From the NCBI RefSeq assembly GCF_010731575.1, contig NZ_AP022617.1, positions 1,240,001 to 1,304,000 of the forward strand: a stretch of 64,000 nt of DNA. Reading direction: 5' to 3'. Both the position numbers and the translations under genes were made by a program. This DNA is from Mycolicibacterium monacense. GTDB taxonomy: Bacteria > Actinomycetota > Actinomycetes > Mycobacteriales > Mycobacteriaceae. This document shows, one piece after another, positions 9,835 to 18,635 of this stretch; position 1 is the stretch's first letter, and each line of letters opens with the position of its first letter. The notes beneath the pieces are model-generated. The model was not told the DNA's origin and did not search any database. It saw only the letters and a list, made by a program, of their open reading frames with translations.

Positions 9835-10401
9835 CTATCGCTGTTCGGGAACATCGGCGTCGGCGGCCAGTTCGTCGGCTTCCTGCCGGATGCGCTCGGC
9901 CTCGGCCTTCGCGCCCGCGGCGACCTTGAAGGCGTCGTTGCGCTGAGCGGCGGCGTCGGCGACCTCGGCGGTGGCCGCGGCCTTCTCCGCGCGGGCCTCG
10001 GCGTCGGCCCGCTCGGCACGGCGCTGGGCCTCGGTCTCGGCCTGGGCGGTGTCTGCGGCCGCCCGCTGCGCCGCCGCCTGCTCGGCCTGCTGCTTCTGGG
10101 CGGCCTGGTCGGCGCGTGCCGCGCGCTCCTGGGCGGCGGTCTCGGCGTTCACGGCCGCGCGCTCCTGCGCACCCTCCTGCCGCGCCTCCGCGACCTCCTG
10201 GCGAGCCTGTTCGGCCTCGGCCTCGGCGAGCGCCTCTTGGGCGTTCGCGGCCTTGCGTTCCTTGGCCTGGGTCTGCTCGAGCTGTCCCTCGGCGGTCAGG
10301 GAGTCGTTGCCGGTGACGGCGCCGACGACTTCCTTGGCCTTGCCCTTGACCGAGTCGATGAGGCCTTTACGTGCCTGGTCGGACTTGTTGTTCTCAGTCA
10401 T
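9835..10401 (-). CDS. CsbD-domain stress protein with coiled-coil extension
   Basis: A 188-residue protein whose first 45 residues are a CsbD-type domain (SVKGKAKEVVGAVTGNDSLTAEG). A continuous Ala/Glu/Gln-rich coiled coil of about 140 residues follows and ends in PEQR. CsbD proteins are small stress-induced proteins of the general stress regulon in Bacillus, and actinobacterial members are often under stress sigma factors. Most stand-alone CsbD proteins are 60-70 residues, so the long helix is unusual. GAGGGG lies five bases before the ATG. It is the first gene of a two-gene operon with the coiled-coil gene at 9133-9816. Confidence 0.85.
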   Translation of the reverse strand: MTENNKSDQARKGLIDSVKGKAKEVVGAVTGNDSLTAEGQLEQTQAKERKAANAQEALAEAEAEQARQEVAEARQEGAQERAAVNAETAAQERAARADQAAQKQQAEQAAAQRAAADTAQAETEAQRRAERADAEARAEKAAATAEVADAAAQRNDAFKVAAGAKAEAERIRQEADELAADADVPEQR

Positions 10402-10501
10402 GAATTCCCCTCAGTAGGTACCTGGAGCAGCATGCCCACTCGCCTGGGAACGACACGTCGATGTGGCCTGGGCCACTATCGGCCGCTCACCCGATCTGGA
10501 G

Positions 10502-10526
10502 GGTTGGGAGATTGCAAAGGGGGGTA
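10502..10526 (+). promoter_or_regulatory. Candidate SigF-type promoter upstream of 10585
   Basis: GGTTG at 10502-10506 and GGGTA at 10522-10526 are separated by 15 bp, close to the mycobacterial SigF pattern GGTTT-N15-17-GGGTA. The predicted start of transcription is about 50 nt before the ATG at 10585. The final T of the -35 motif is not conserved. Confidence 0.35.
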
Positions 10527-10584
10527 AGATCAGACGCGAAGCTGTGAACAGCCTAAACAGCTTGGCGTGCGGAGGACAGCGAAC

Positions 10585-10878
10585 ATGTATACCAATGAAT
10601 TCCCTGAGGAAACCCTTCGAATTAACTTTGAACATTGGTTGTGTGAGGCGATCCGCACCGGCGTTCGCAACGCACATCTCCAGCCCCTGACCCCGCTGAG
10701 CGCCCAGACCTGGCAGGCGATCGACGAGGTGGCCGATGCGGCCGCCGCAGTCGGGGGTCAGTCCGCCCACGTCGCCCGCCTGCAGAACGTGGTGCTCGCC
10801 GCCCGCGATCAGTTCGCCCGTCAGCTCGACGGAACCCACCGCACGCCCCATATCCTGCTCGGCCGCGCCGCCAGCTAG
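10585..10878 (+). CDS. Small hypothetical protein
   Basis: A 97-residue, mostly helical protein with no signal peptide or membrane segment. It begins MYTNEFPEETLRINFEHW and contains a histidine-rich end (GTHRTPHILLG). I do not recognise the family. The ATG at 10585 has GGAGG nine bases upstream; a GTG at 10567 is an alternative start. A possible SigF-type promoter lies about 60 bp upstream, and the gene is divergent from the CsbD operon, so a stress-induced role fits the context but is not shown. Confidence 0.65.
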   Translation: MYTNEFPEETLRINFEHWLCEAIRTGVRNAHLQPLTPLSAQTWQAIDEVADAAAAVGGQSAHVARLQNVVLAARDQFARQLDGTHRTPHILLGRAAS

Positions 10879-10926
10879 CCTTTGCGCAAACAAATAAAGT
10901 GCGCGGTGATTCATCGCGTGCTGCGT

Positions 10927-10940
10927 TGACGTAGACGTCA
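10927..10940. promoter_or_regulatory. Perfect palindrome TGACGT-AG-ACGTCA
   Basis: A 14-bp palindrome with six-base arms lies in the 192-bp gap between the small gene ending at 10878 and the DUF4185 gene. It could be an operator or part of a terminator. The rest of the gap holds only a weak -10-like TACTGT at 11025-11030 for the downstream gene. Confidence 0.3.
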
Positions 10941-11070
10941 GTTGGTCATGGCAAACGATCTCGGATCGATCACGAAGCCGTTGCGGTTCCCTCGCTGAGC
11001 CGGTCGGTCAACCACACAAACCACTACTGTCACACCGGTATCTCGCTTCATGCGGTCCGAAAGGTGTGAC

Positions 11071-12387
11071 ATGCCGGCCATGCGACGACTGGCGGCGCTG
11101 ACCGTGGCGTCGACGACCCTGGCGTCGCTCGTGGTGCCGGTGGCGACGAGCCCGCCCGCCGCCGCCGACCCGTGTTCGGTTCCGGTCGCGGCGCCGTCGG
11201 CCCGCAGCGCCAACCCTTCGTTCACCATCCCGCGGTTCCCGATCCTGCACCTGCCGATCGGGCGCAAACCGGCGCCGAAGACGACCGCCGCCGAGGCCGC
11301 CCAGTCCGACGCCGCCGTCGCCCCCGACACCGCGCCGACCGCGGCAGCGGCGCCCGCCGCGGCGGGCGCCACCATCGTCGACACGATCGCCGGCCCGAAC
11401 TCGTCGTCCTACCCGCGGTTCGGCATCTCCGGTGCCGACCTCGGCATCCTGTGGGACAACGGGAACTCCGGTGCGCAGCGCCAGGTGCTGATCGCGTTCG
11501 GCGACACCTTCGGCAACTGCAGCCTGCAGGACCAGGAGTGGCGGAAGAACACCCTTTTCCGCAGCGCGACCACCGACCTCTCCAACGGGATGACGGTCAC
11601 CGACCCGGTGCCCGGCGACAGGTTCGGTGGCTCACCGGTCAACGCCGACCGGCCGAGCTTCTCCCGGCAGGTGATCCAGAGCCTCAACCTGGCCGCCACC
11701 GAGGTAACTGTCATCCCCACGGCCGGGATCTCGGTCGGCACCCGGCAATACGTCAACTTCATGTCGGTCAGCCAGTGGGGCGCCCCCGGACAGTGGTCGA
11801 CGAACTTCTCGGCCGTCGCGGTCTCCGACGACAACGGCGAGACGTGGACGGTGCCACGCACCAGCATCCGGCCCAGTTGGTTCAACACCGTGCCCGGCGT
11901 GCAGTTCGTCTGGGGCGACCAGAACTTCCAGATGGGTGCGTACCTGCGGTACAAGGGTTACGTCTACGCCTACGGCACGGGGGCCGGCCGCGGCGGTATG
12001 CCGTTCCTGTCCCGCGTCAACGAGAACGCCGTGGCCGACAAATCCGCCTACGAGTACTACACGCCCTTCGGCTGGCTGCGCGGCTTCCCGTTCCTGGCGG
12101 TCCAGGTGGTGTGGGCGCCGGGCAGCGAGATGTCGGTGGCGTGGAACGACCACCTGAACAAGTTCGTGATGCTCTACACCAACACGGTGAGCGATGTGGT
12201 GATGCGCACCGCCGACAAACCCGAGGGGCCGTGGAGTTCGGCGAAGACGGTCGTCACCTCGGCCGCGGTGCCGGGCGGTATCTACGCCCCGTACATCCAC
12301 CCGTGGTCGAAGGGCCGCGACCTGTACTTCACGCTGTCACGCTGGTCGGACTACAGCACGCTGCTCATGCACACGTCTCTGGGCTAG
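11071..12387 (+). CDS. Secreted DUF4185 protein, putative endo-D-arabinanase (GH183-like)
   Basis: A 438-residue exported protein. The signal peptide is MPAMRRLAALTVASTTLASL and onward, with a likely cut after PPAAA before DPCSV. An Ala/Pro-rich linker (residues 40-100) precedes a DUF4185 domain of about 330 residues, recognised from the GDTFGNC, SDDNGETW and VVWAPGSEMSVAW segments of a five-bladed beta-propeller. To my knowledge, mycobacterial and bacteroidete DUF4185 proteins were recently reported as endo-D-arabinofuranosidases (GH183) acting on arabinogalactan and LAM. If so, this enzyme would remodel the cell's own wall. AAAGG lies six bases before the ATG at 11071. The end overlaps the convergent cysteine-ladder gene by four bases. 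Confidence 0.78.
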   Translation: MPAMRRLAALTVASTTLASLVVPVATSPPAAADPCSVPVAAPSARSANPSFTIPRFPILHLPIGRKPAPKTTAAEAAQSDAAVAPDTAPTAAAAPAAAGATIVDTIAGPNSSSYPRFGISGADLGILWDNGNSGAQRQVLIAFGDTFGNCSLQDQEWRKNTLFRSATTDLSNGMTVTDPVPGDRFGGSPVNADRPSFSRQVIQSLNLAATEVTVIPTAGISVGTRQYVNFMSVSQWGAPGQWSTNFSAVAVSDDNGETWTVPRTSIRPSWFNTVPGVQFVWGDQNFQMGAYLRYKGYVYAYGTGAGRGGMPFLSRVNENAVADKSAYEYYTPFGWLRGFPFLAVQVVWAPGSEMSVAWNDHLNKFVMLYTNTVSDVVMRTADKPEGPWSSAKTVVTSAAVPGGIYAPYIHPWSKGRDLYFTLSRWSDYSTLLMHTSLG

Positions 12388-12737
12388 ACGTGCACATCCC
12401 GCAGGCCGACCGCGTTCCGCAGCCCTGAGCAGTTGTAACACCCCACGCAGCCAACACAATTCGAGCACCGGGCGCAGCCGAGGCACGCGACGCACCTGGC
12501 GCACGCGAAACACCCCACGCAGGCCAGACACGCGCTGATCGCGAACGACAGTGCGGTGAGCGCGCTTCCGGCCACCGCAGCGCTGCCGGCGGTGCCGATC
12601 GAGCCGGTCACCCCGGCGCTGTTCATGGTGCCGACGGACGCCGAGACGCCTGCGCTGTTGAGGGTCCCCACCGACCTGGCCACCCCTGCGCTCGCTCGGG
12701 TCGCCTTCGACCGCACCACACCTGGGAGTCGCGTCAT
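12384..12737 (-). CDS. Hexad-repeat protein with a 12-cysteine ladder
   Basis: A 117-residue protein that consists of a three-residue start followed by nineteen exact six-residue units. Units 3-11 have Ser at position 1 and mostly Val/Thr at position 4 (SVGTLN, SAGVSA, SVGTMN, SAGVTG, SIGTAG). Units 12-17 have Cys at both positions (CLACVG, CFACAR, CVACLG, CARCSN, CVGCVG, CYNCSG), giving twelve cysteines spaced every three residues. It ends LRNAVG, LRDVHV. The three-residue period suggests a narrow beta-solenoid with an internal cysteine ladder that could bind metal or iron-sulfur or be redox active. There is no signal peptide. The ATG overlaps the stop of the upstream dehydrogenase (ATGA), so it is translationally coupled. 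No family recognised. Confidence 0.8.
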   Translation of the reverse strand: MTRLPGVVRSKATRASAGVARSVGTLNSAGVSASVGTMNSAGVTGSIGTAGSAAVAGSALTALSFAISACLACVGCFACARCVACLGCARCSNCVGCVGCYNCSGLRNAVGLRDVHV

Positions 12738-13474
12738 CCTGCCGTCTTCCCGTTGTCCACCACGTACACCGCGCCGTGCACCGCCGCGGCGTCATCGCTG
12801 GCCAGAAACGCGATGGTCTTGGCGACGTCGGCGACATCCATCATCCCGCGGGGTGCGGCGATGCGCATGATCAGGTTCCAGTCCGCCTGATCGGGTGCGG
12901 AGAACTCCGTCGTCTGCGGGGTGACCATGCCGCCGGGGCAGACGGCGTTGATCCGCACCCGGTCCGCGGTGAACTCGATGGCCAGTGCGCGCGTCAGACC
13001 GACCAGACCGTGTTTGGCCGCACAGTAGCCCGCCGAGTACACCTCACCCTCGACACCCGCGATGGAGGCGACGTTGACGATGCTGCCGCCGGTCTCGAGC
13101 AGGTGCGGTAACGCGGCGCGGCACAGGAAGAACGGGCCGTTGAGGTTGACGGCGAGGTCGTGGTCCCAGTCGGCATCGGACATCGTCGGGGTATGCCGCA
13201 TCTGGTGGTAGCCGGCGATGTTCGCCAGCACGTCGAGCCTGCCGAACTTCGCGACGCAGTCGTCGACGGCTCGGCGGCAGGCCTCGGGGGAGGTGATGTC
13301 GACCGACGCGTACGTCCCGCCGGGCACGTCGGCGAACACCGACGCCATCCGGTCGGCGTCGCGGGAGATCCCGAACACCGTCGCACCGCGCTCGGCGAAC
13401 ACTTTCGCCGTCGCCGCACCCAACCCCGACGACGCGCCCGTCACCAACGCCACCTTGCCGCTCAGCTGTGTCAT
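12734..13474 (-). CDS. Short-chain dehydrogenase/reductase
   Basis: A 246-residue classical SDR. It has the cofactor loop TGASSGLG (residues 12-19), the NIAG motif (about 84), the catalytic Ser in NVASIAG and the YCAAK catalytic Tyr-Lys, and it ends like 3-oxoacyl-reductase-type SDRs (GAVYVVDNG). The ATG at 13474 begins MTQLSGKVALVTG, the natural SDR start. The gene lies 13 bp after the ABC ATPase gene, and its TGA overlaps the ATG of the cysteine-ladder gene, so it is an internal member of a six-gene operon. The substrate is not evident. Confidence 0.92.
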   Translation of the reverse strand: MTQLSGKVALVTGASSGLGAATAKVFAERGATVFGISRDADRMASVFADVPGGTYASVDITSPEACRRAVDDCVAKFGRLDVLANIAGYHQMRHTPTMSDADWDHDLAVNLNGPFFLCRAALPHLLETGGSIVNVASIAGVEGEVYSAGYCAAKHGLVGLTRALAIEFTADRVRINAVCPGGMVTPQTTEFSAPDQADWNLIMRIAAPRGMMDVADVAKTIAFLASDDAAAVHGAVYVVDNGKTAG

Positions 13475-13487
13475 GGCGACGACTGTC

Positions 13488-15119
13488 TCACGCCGACGCA
13501 CGGGGCCGGGCGGGAGGCACGGCCGCCAGCAGGTCCCGGGTGTACGGCTGCTCGGGGGCGGCGAACAAATCCGTCGCCGGCCGGTACTCGACCGCCGCAC
13601 CGTCGCGCATCACCAGCACGTCGTGGCTCATCCGCTGGATGACCGCGAGGTCGTGGCCGATGAACAGATACGTCAGCCCGAGGTCGCGCTGCAGTCGGGC
13701 CAGCAGGTCGAGCACCTTGGACTGGACCGAGACATCAAGGGAGGCAGTCGATTCGTCGAGGATCAGCAGATCAGGTTCGGTCGCCAGCGCGCGGGCGATG
13801 CTCACCCGCTGGCGCTGACCGCCGGACAGTTCGTGCGGGTAGCGCGACGCGAAGTCGGTGGGCAACCCGACCAGGTCGAGCAGTTCGGCGACCCGCGCCC
13901 GGCGGCCGGCCCGCCCGTCGACCAGTTTGTGCACCGCCAGCGGTTCACCGATCGCCGCACCCACCCGCATCCGGGAGTTCAACGAGGAGAACGGATCCTG
14001 GAACACCAGGCTGATCCGCCGCCGTAGCCGCTTCTCGTCGGCGCCCCGCACGGCGAGCACGTCGACGCCGTCCAGCGTCGCCGACCCGGCGTGCGGGGCG
14101 ACCAGACCGGTCAGCGCGGCGGCGACCGTCGACTTCCCGGACCCGGACTCGCCGACCAGGCCGAGTGTGTTGCCGCGGCGGATCTGGAACGAAAGATCCT
14201 GCACCGCATGGACAGTCGAGCGGCCCGTCGGACCGGATACGTCGAACCGGACGTCGAGGCCGTCGACCGCGAGCAGGACAGGAGCGTCCGGGTCGGCGGC
14301 TGGAGGACCGTCACCGCCGACGAGCGGGCGCGCCGCCAGCAGCTCGCGGGTGTAGTCGTGCTGCGGGTGGTCGAATACGTCGAGCACCGGGGCCTGCTCG
14401 ACCGCCACCCCGTTCTGCAGCACGGTGACGTCGTCGGCGACCTGCCCGATCACCCCGAGGTCGTGGCTGATCCACACCACCGCGGTGCCGAAGTCACGCT
14501 GCAGATCCCGCACCAGGTCGATGATCTGCGCCTGCGTGGTGACGTCGAGTGCGGTGGTCGGTTCGTCGGCGATGAGCAGTTCCGGGTCGCAGGCCAGGGC
14601 GATGGCGATCATCACCCGCTGGCGCTGCCCACCTGACAACTGGTGCGGGTAGGAGTCCAGGCGCCGGTCCGCCTCCGGCAGTCCCACCGCGGTGAGCAGT
14701 TCCAGGGCGCGTTCGCGGGCCTGCCGGCGCGTCATGTTCCGGTGCGCCTCGAGGGATTCGGTGATCTGACGTTCCAGCGTCAGCAGGGGGTTGAGCGACG
14801 TACCGGGGTCCTGGAACACGAAACCGATGCGCCCGCCGTGCACGGACCGCAGCGTGCGGGCCGAGGCGCCGACCAACTGCGTCGGCGTCTGCCCGCCGAG
14901 CCGACTGGAGCCGCCGACCACCGCGCCGGGGGCGTCCAGCAGACCCGTGGCGGCCAGCACCGTCATCGATTTGCCCGACCCCGATTCGCCGACGATGCCC
15001 AGCGTCTTGTCCCGCTCGACGGTGAACGAGACCCCGCGCACGATGTCGCGCCTGCCGATCCGCACCTGCAGGTCGGCGACGTCGAGGACCGGTTCGGTCA
15101 TTGCTTTCTCCGGTGTCAT
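13488..15119 (-). CDS. Peptide-type ABC transporter, fused double ATPase (DppD-DppF type)
   Basis: A 543-residue protein carrying two complete ABC ATPase domains. Walker A GESGSGKS occurs at 44-51 and 323-330, and the signature LSGGQRQRV at 161-169 and 431-439. The Walker B motifs are LLIADEP and LLILDES. Both halves have the C-terminal extension typical of oligopeptide and dipeptide importers, so the single chain replaces the usual DppD plus DppF pair, as in mycobacterial Dpp systems. The ATG at 15119 overlaps the permease stop (ATGA), with GAGGAG five bases upstream. It energises the permeases at 15116-16980. Confidence 0.93.
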   Translation of the reverse strand: MTPEKAMTEPVLDVADLQVRIGRRDIVRGVSFTVERDKTLGIVGESGSGKSMTVLAATGLLDAPGAVVGGSSRLGGQTPTQLVGASARTLRSVHGGRIGFVFQDPGTSLNPLLTLERQITESLEAHRNMTRRQARERALELLTAVGLPEADRRLDSYPHQLSGGQRQRVMIAIALACDPELLIADEPTTALDVTTQAQIIDLVRDLQRDFGTAVVWISHDLGVIGQVADDVTVLQNGVAVEQAPVLDVFDHPQHDYTRELLAARPLVGGDGPPAADPDAPVLLAVDGLDVRFDVSGPTGRSTVHAVQDLSFQIRRGNTLGLVGESGSGKSTVAAALTGLVAPHAGSATLDGVDVLAVRGADEKRLRRRISLVFQDPFSSLNSRMRVGAAIGEPLAVHKLVDGRAGRRARVAELLDLVGLPTDFASRYPHELSGGQRQRVSIARALATEPDLLILDESTASLDVSVQSKVLDLLARLQRDLGLTYLFIGHDLAVIQRMSHDVLVMRDGAAVEYRPATDLFAAPEQPYTRDLLAAVPPARPRASA

Positions 15120-16015
15120 TCTCGCTCCTCGCGTGCGCGTGCCTCGATCATGGTGCGCTGCTTGGGATCCAGCACATCGCGCAGCCCGTCGCCGAGGAGG
15201 TTGAACGCCAGGACGATGACGAAGATCGCCGCGCCGGGGAACACCGCCATCCACCACGCCAGCGTCACGAAACCCTGCGAGTCGAAGATCATCCGACCCA
15301 GCGACGGCTGGGGCGGTTGAATACCCAGACCGAGGAACGACAGCGCGGCCTCGGACAGGATCGCGAACGCCAGCGACAGCGACGTCTGCACGATCAGCGG
15401 TCCCGAGATGTTCGGCAGCACATGCCGGGTCAGGATGTAGAGGTGCCCGGTGCCCATCGTGCGGGACACCGCCACATAGGGTTCCACCCGCACCGACAGG
15501 GTGCTCGCCCGGGCCACCCGGGCGAATATCGGCGTGAAGACGATGCCGATCGCCAAGATCGTCGTCGTCACTCCCGGCCCGAGGATCGCCACCACCGCGA
15601 GCGCGAGCAGAAGCACCGGGAACGCGAACATCACGTCGACGATGCGCATCAACACGGTGTCCAGCCACCCGCCGCGGTATCCGGCGACCACACCGACGGT
15701 CACCCCGACCACGACCGCGAACGACACGCTGACCACCGACACCCGCATCGACGCCTGGATCGCGGCCAGTACGCGTGAGAGCACGTCGCGCCCGAGTTCG
15801 TCGGTGCCGAACCAGTGCGCGCCGCTGGGGGCCTGCAACGCGTTCGGCACGTCGATGTCGTTGACGCCGTAGGGGATCAGCCACTGTGCGAACAGCGCGA
15901 CGACGATGACCACCGCGAGGATGACCGCGCTGACGACCGTGACGGGGTTGCCGAGCAGCAACCGCCACGACGCGATTCGCGTTTCGGGGCTGGTGTGGTC
16001 GGCGGGGGCGCTCAT
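15116..16015 (-). CDS. Peptide-type ABC transporter permease (DppC/OppC type)
   Basis: A 299-residue inner-membrane permease with an N-terminal membrane helix, the OppC-type extracytoplasmic segment (HWFGTDELGRDVLSR at about 70), five further helices and the EAA coupling loop (EPYVAVSRTMGTGHLYILTRH). Both ends overlap neighbours by four bases: its ATG overlaps the DppB-type stop, and its TGA overlaps the ATPase start, indicating translational coupling. It pairs with the 16012-16980 permease as the membrane channel. Confidence 0.92.
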   Translation of the reverse strand: MSAPADHTSPETRIASWRLLLGNPVTVVSAVILAVVIVVALFAQWLIPYGVNDIDVPNALQAPSGAHWFGTDELGRDVLSRVLAAIQASMRVSVVSVSFAVVVGVTVGVVAGYRGGWLDTVLMRIVDVMFAFPVLLLALAVVAILGPGVTTTILAIGIVFTPIFARVARASTLSVRVEPYVAVSRTMGTGHLYILTRHVLPNISGPLIVQTSLSLAFAILSEAALSFLGLGIQPPQPSLGRMIFDSQGFVTLAWWMAVFPGAAIFVIVLAFNLLGDGLRDVLDPKQRTMIEARAREERE

Positions 16016-16980
16016 GACAGCCGGATCCTCGGGTCGGCGACCGCGTACAGCGCGTCCACGATCAGGTTGATGAGCAAGAACAGGGCGGCCATCAGCAGCA
16101 CCGCGCCCTGGATGAGGGGGTAGTCGCGGGCGGCGACGGCGTTGTACACGAGCCGGCCCAGGCCGGGCCAGGCGAAGACCACCTCGACGACGATGACGCC
16201 GCCCAGGATCGTGGCGAGTTGGATACCGGTGATGGTGAGCACCGGGATCAGCGCGTTGCGCACCGTGTGGCGCAGCGTGACCACCCGCGGCGCAAGGCCT
16301 TTCGACCGGGCGGTCCGCACGTAGCCCATCGAGGCGACCTCGAGCACCGCGGACCGGATGTAGCGGGTCATGATCGCCGCCGCCACCAATCCGACGGTCA
16401 GCCCCGGCAGGACGATGTGGCGCAGCCAGCCCGCCGGATCGTCGAACAGCGGTCGGTACCCCGACGTCGGCAGCCACCCCAGCGTCGACGAGAACAGCGC
16501 GATCAACAGGATGCCGAGCCAGAAGTCCGGGACCGAGACCCCGAACTGGCTGCTCACCCGCACGATCGCATCGCTGACCCGGCCTTCGCGCAGCGCTGCC
16601 CAGATGCCCGCGGGCACCGCGATGAGCAGTGCGAACACGATGCCCACCAACCCCAGGGACACCGTCGCGGGCAGGCGGTCGAGCAGGGTGGCGGTGACCG
16701 GGTCGCCGTTGCGGAAACTCACCCCGAGATCACCGGTGAGCGCATTGCCCAGATAACTGAAGAACTGCACGATCAACGGGCGGTCCAGGCCGCTCGCCGA
16801 CCGCAGCGCCTCGTACGCCTCCGGGGTGTAGCGGGTTCCCAGCGCGATGCGCACGGGGTCACCGGGCACCAACTGCACGAGTGCGAACACCACGACCAGC
16901 ACACCGATCAGCACCACCAGCGAATAGGCGATCCGCCGGGCGAGGAAGCGTACGACGGGGTGGGTGAGCAACGCCGTCAT
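16012..16980 (-). CDS. Peptide-type ABC transporter permease (DppB/OppB type)
   Basis: A 322-residue permease with the OppB N-terminus (helix 1 followed by FALVQLVPGDPVRIALG), six predicted membrane helices and the EAA loop (SMGYVRTARSKGLAPRVVTLRHT). Its ATG overlaps the stop of the binding-protein gene, and its TGA overlaps the ATG of the second permease. Family knowledge predicts uptake of di- or oligopeptides, or of nickel or glutathione-like compounds; the sequence does not settle which. Confidence 0.93.
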   Translation of the reverse strand: MTALLTHPVVRFLARRIAYSLVVLIGVLVVVFALVQLVPGDPVRIALGTRYTPEAYEALRSASGLDRPLIVQFFSYLGNALTGDLGVSFRNGDPVTATLLDRLPATVSLGLVGIVFALLIAVPAGIWAALREGRVSDAIVRVSSQFGVSVPDFWLGILLIALFSSTLGWLPTSGYRPLFDDPAGWLRHIVLPGLTVGLVAAAIMTRYIRSAVLEVASMGYVRTARSKGLAPRVVTLRHTVRNALIPVLTITGIQLATILGGVIVVEVVFAWPGLGRLVYNAVAARDYPLIQGAVLLMAALFLLINLIVDALYAVADPRIRLS

Positions 16981-18515
16981 GAGCTTTCGTCCTCACCGAG
17001 GACGGCGTCGCGGAAGCGGACCGCACCGTCGCGGCGTGCCTCGTATCCCGACAGGGCCGGGGTCCAGGCCTGGATGACCGACGGGTTGTAGAGGTAGATG
17101 TAGCTGACCTCGTCGGCGATGCGGGTGGCGGCCTTGGCGTAGACGTCGTGGCGCGCGTCGCGGTCGGTCTCCACGCGGCCGGCGTCGAGCAGGCGGTCCA
17201 CCTCCGGGTCGGAGAACTTCTGGGCGTTGCTGGTGCCGTTCGTGTGGTGCTGGGCGTAGTAGAAGTCGTCGGGGTCGATGTTGCCGAGCCAACCCATCAT
17301 CAGCATGTCGAAGTTGCCGTTGTTCTGTTCGTCGAGCCAGGTGGCGAAGTCCACGGTGCGGATGTCGACCGTGATCCCCAGCGGGGCGAGGTTGTCGGCG
17401 ATGATCTGCGCGGCGGTGACCGTCTCGGGATACTCGCTGGTGACCAGCATGTCGAGCCGGTCCGGTTCGGCGTTCGCCTCGGCCAGCAGGCTCCTGGCCT
17501 TCTCGAGATCGGCGGAGTACCGGTCGTACGGGGTGTACCAGGGGTTGCCCTCGGGGATCGCGAGCTGATTCTCGGCCGCGGTGCCGTAGCTCGTGGCGGC
17601 GACGATCGCCTCGCGGTCGATGCCGTAGGCGATCGCCTGGCGCACCCGCACGTCGTTCCACGGGGCACGCGCCTCGTTGAGCGCCAGATACCAGTAGTCA
17701 TTGCTCGGTGTGACGGCGAGGCGCAGGGACTCGTCGTCACGCAGCTGCGAAACCCGTTGCGGGGGAACCGAGTCGGTCCAGTCGATCTCGCCTGCCTGCA
17801 GGGCCGACAACGCCGTCGACGGTTCGGAGATGAACCGGAACGTGACCCCCGAGATGCGGGGCGGTCCACCCCAGAACGAGGGGTTGGCGCGCAACGTGAT
17901 CGAGTCACCGCTGGTGGCGCCGGCGAACGAGAACGGTCCGGTCCCGACGGGATGGGTGGCGATGCGTCCGCTCTCGACGTTGGCCCGCGACACGATCGCC
18001 ATCCCCTTGAACCCGCCGAGGTTGGTCAGCAGGTTCGGGGTGGGTTTGTCGACGGTGATGCGCACGGTGGCGGGGTCGACGGCGGTGACGTCGGTGACGG
18101 CGCTGAACTTGTCGACGTTGGTGAGTTCCTCGTCGATGATGCGGCGGTAGGAGTAGACGACGTCGTCGGCGGTGAACGGCGAGCCGTCGTGGAAGGTCAC
18201 GCCGCGCCGCAGGTGGAACGTCCACACCCGCTGGTCGGGGCTGACCTCCCAGCTCTCGGCGAGCGCCGGGCGCATCTCGAGGGCGGCGTCGGGTTCGACC
18301 AGGGTGTCGAACACGTTCTCGAGCACCTCGAACGAGAAGTACGCGCTGGTCTTGTGCGGGTCGAGTTGGTCGGGTTCGCCCGCGATCGCGGCTACGAGAT
18401 TGCCCGAGGTGGCGTCACCGAGGTCTACGCGTTCTGCGGTGGAACAGCCCGTGACCGCCAGCAGCAGCGCCACGATCAGGGCCAGGCCGGCAGCCTGCAC
18501 CGCGTCACGCCGCAT
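16977..18515 (-). CDS. Peptide-type ABC transporter substrate-binding lipoprotein
   Basis: A 512-residue lipoprotein of solute-binding family 5. The signal peptide ends in a lipobox (LLLAVTGC), so the mature protein is anchored by a lipidated Cys on the outer face of the membrane. Family signatures include GEPDQLDPHKTSAYFSFE, the RRGVTFHDGSPFTADDVVYS motif near residue 110, and a C-terminal IYLYNPSVIQAW. I chose the ATG at 18515, which has GAGG eight bases upstream; a GTG three codons earlier is possible. It heads the operon permease-permease-ATPase-SDR-cysteine-ladder protein. Ligand unknown. Confidence 0.93.
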   Translation of the reverse strand: MRRDAVQAAGLALIVALLLAVTGCSTAERVDLGDATSGNLVAAIAGEPDQLDPHKTSAYFSFEVLENVFDTLVEPDAALEMRPALAESWEVSPDQRVWTFHLRRGVTFHDGSPFTADDVVYSYRRIIDEELTNVDKFSAVTDVTAVDPATVRITVDKPTPNLLTNLGGFKGMAIVSRANVESGRIATHPVGTGPFSFAGATSGDSITLRANPSFWGGPPRISGVTFRFISEPSTALSALQAGEIDWTDSVPPQRVSQLRDDESLRLAVTPSNDYWYLALNEARAPWNDVRVRQAIAYGIDREAIVAATSYGTAAENQLAIPEGNPWYTPYDRYSADLEKARSLLAEANAEPDRLDMLVTSEYPETVTAAQIIADNLAPLGITVDIRTVDFATWLDEQNNGNFDMLMMGWLGNIDPDDFYYAQHHTNGTSNAQKFSDPEVDRLLDAGRVETDRDARHDVYAKAATRIADEVSYIYLYNPSVIQAWTPALSGYEARRDGAVRFRDAVLGEDESS

Positions 18516-18622
18516 CACGACCACCTCAAGATCAATCGGGCACCTCCCCGCTTCTTACCCCACGCGGTCGTCCCCGCAAACGCCGAAGCGGTGAACCGGT
18601 GACTTCACGGGAGGCCGACTGC

Positions 18623-18628
18623 CATACT
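18623..18628 (+). promoter_or_regulatory. -10 element CATACT, likely leaderless start
   Basis: CATACT resembles TATACT/TANNNT and lies seven bases before the ATG at 18636. No close ribosome site precedes that ATG (the nearest GGGAGG is over 20 bases away), so a leaderless mRNA is likely. Confidence 0.35.
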
Positions 18629-18635
18629 GACCCCG

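Noticed and set aside
15120..15968. In-frame upstream extension of the ABC ATPase frame
   Set aside because: It lies over the permease gene in another frame and is Arg/Gly-rich. The real start at 15119 overlaps the permease stop and has a ribosome site.
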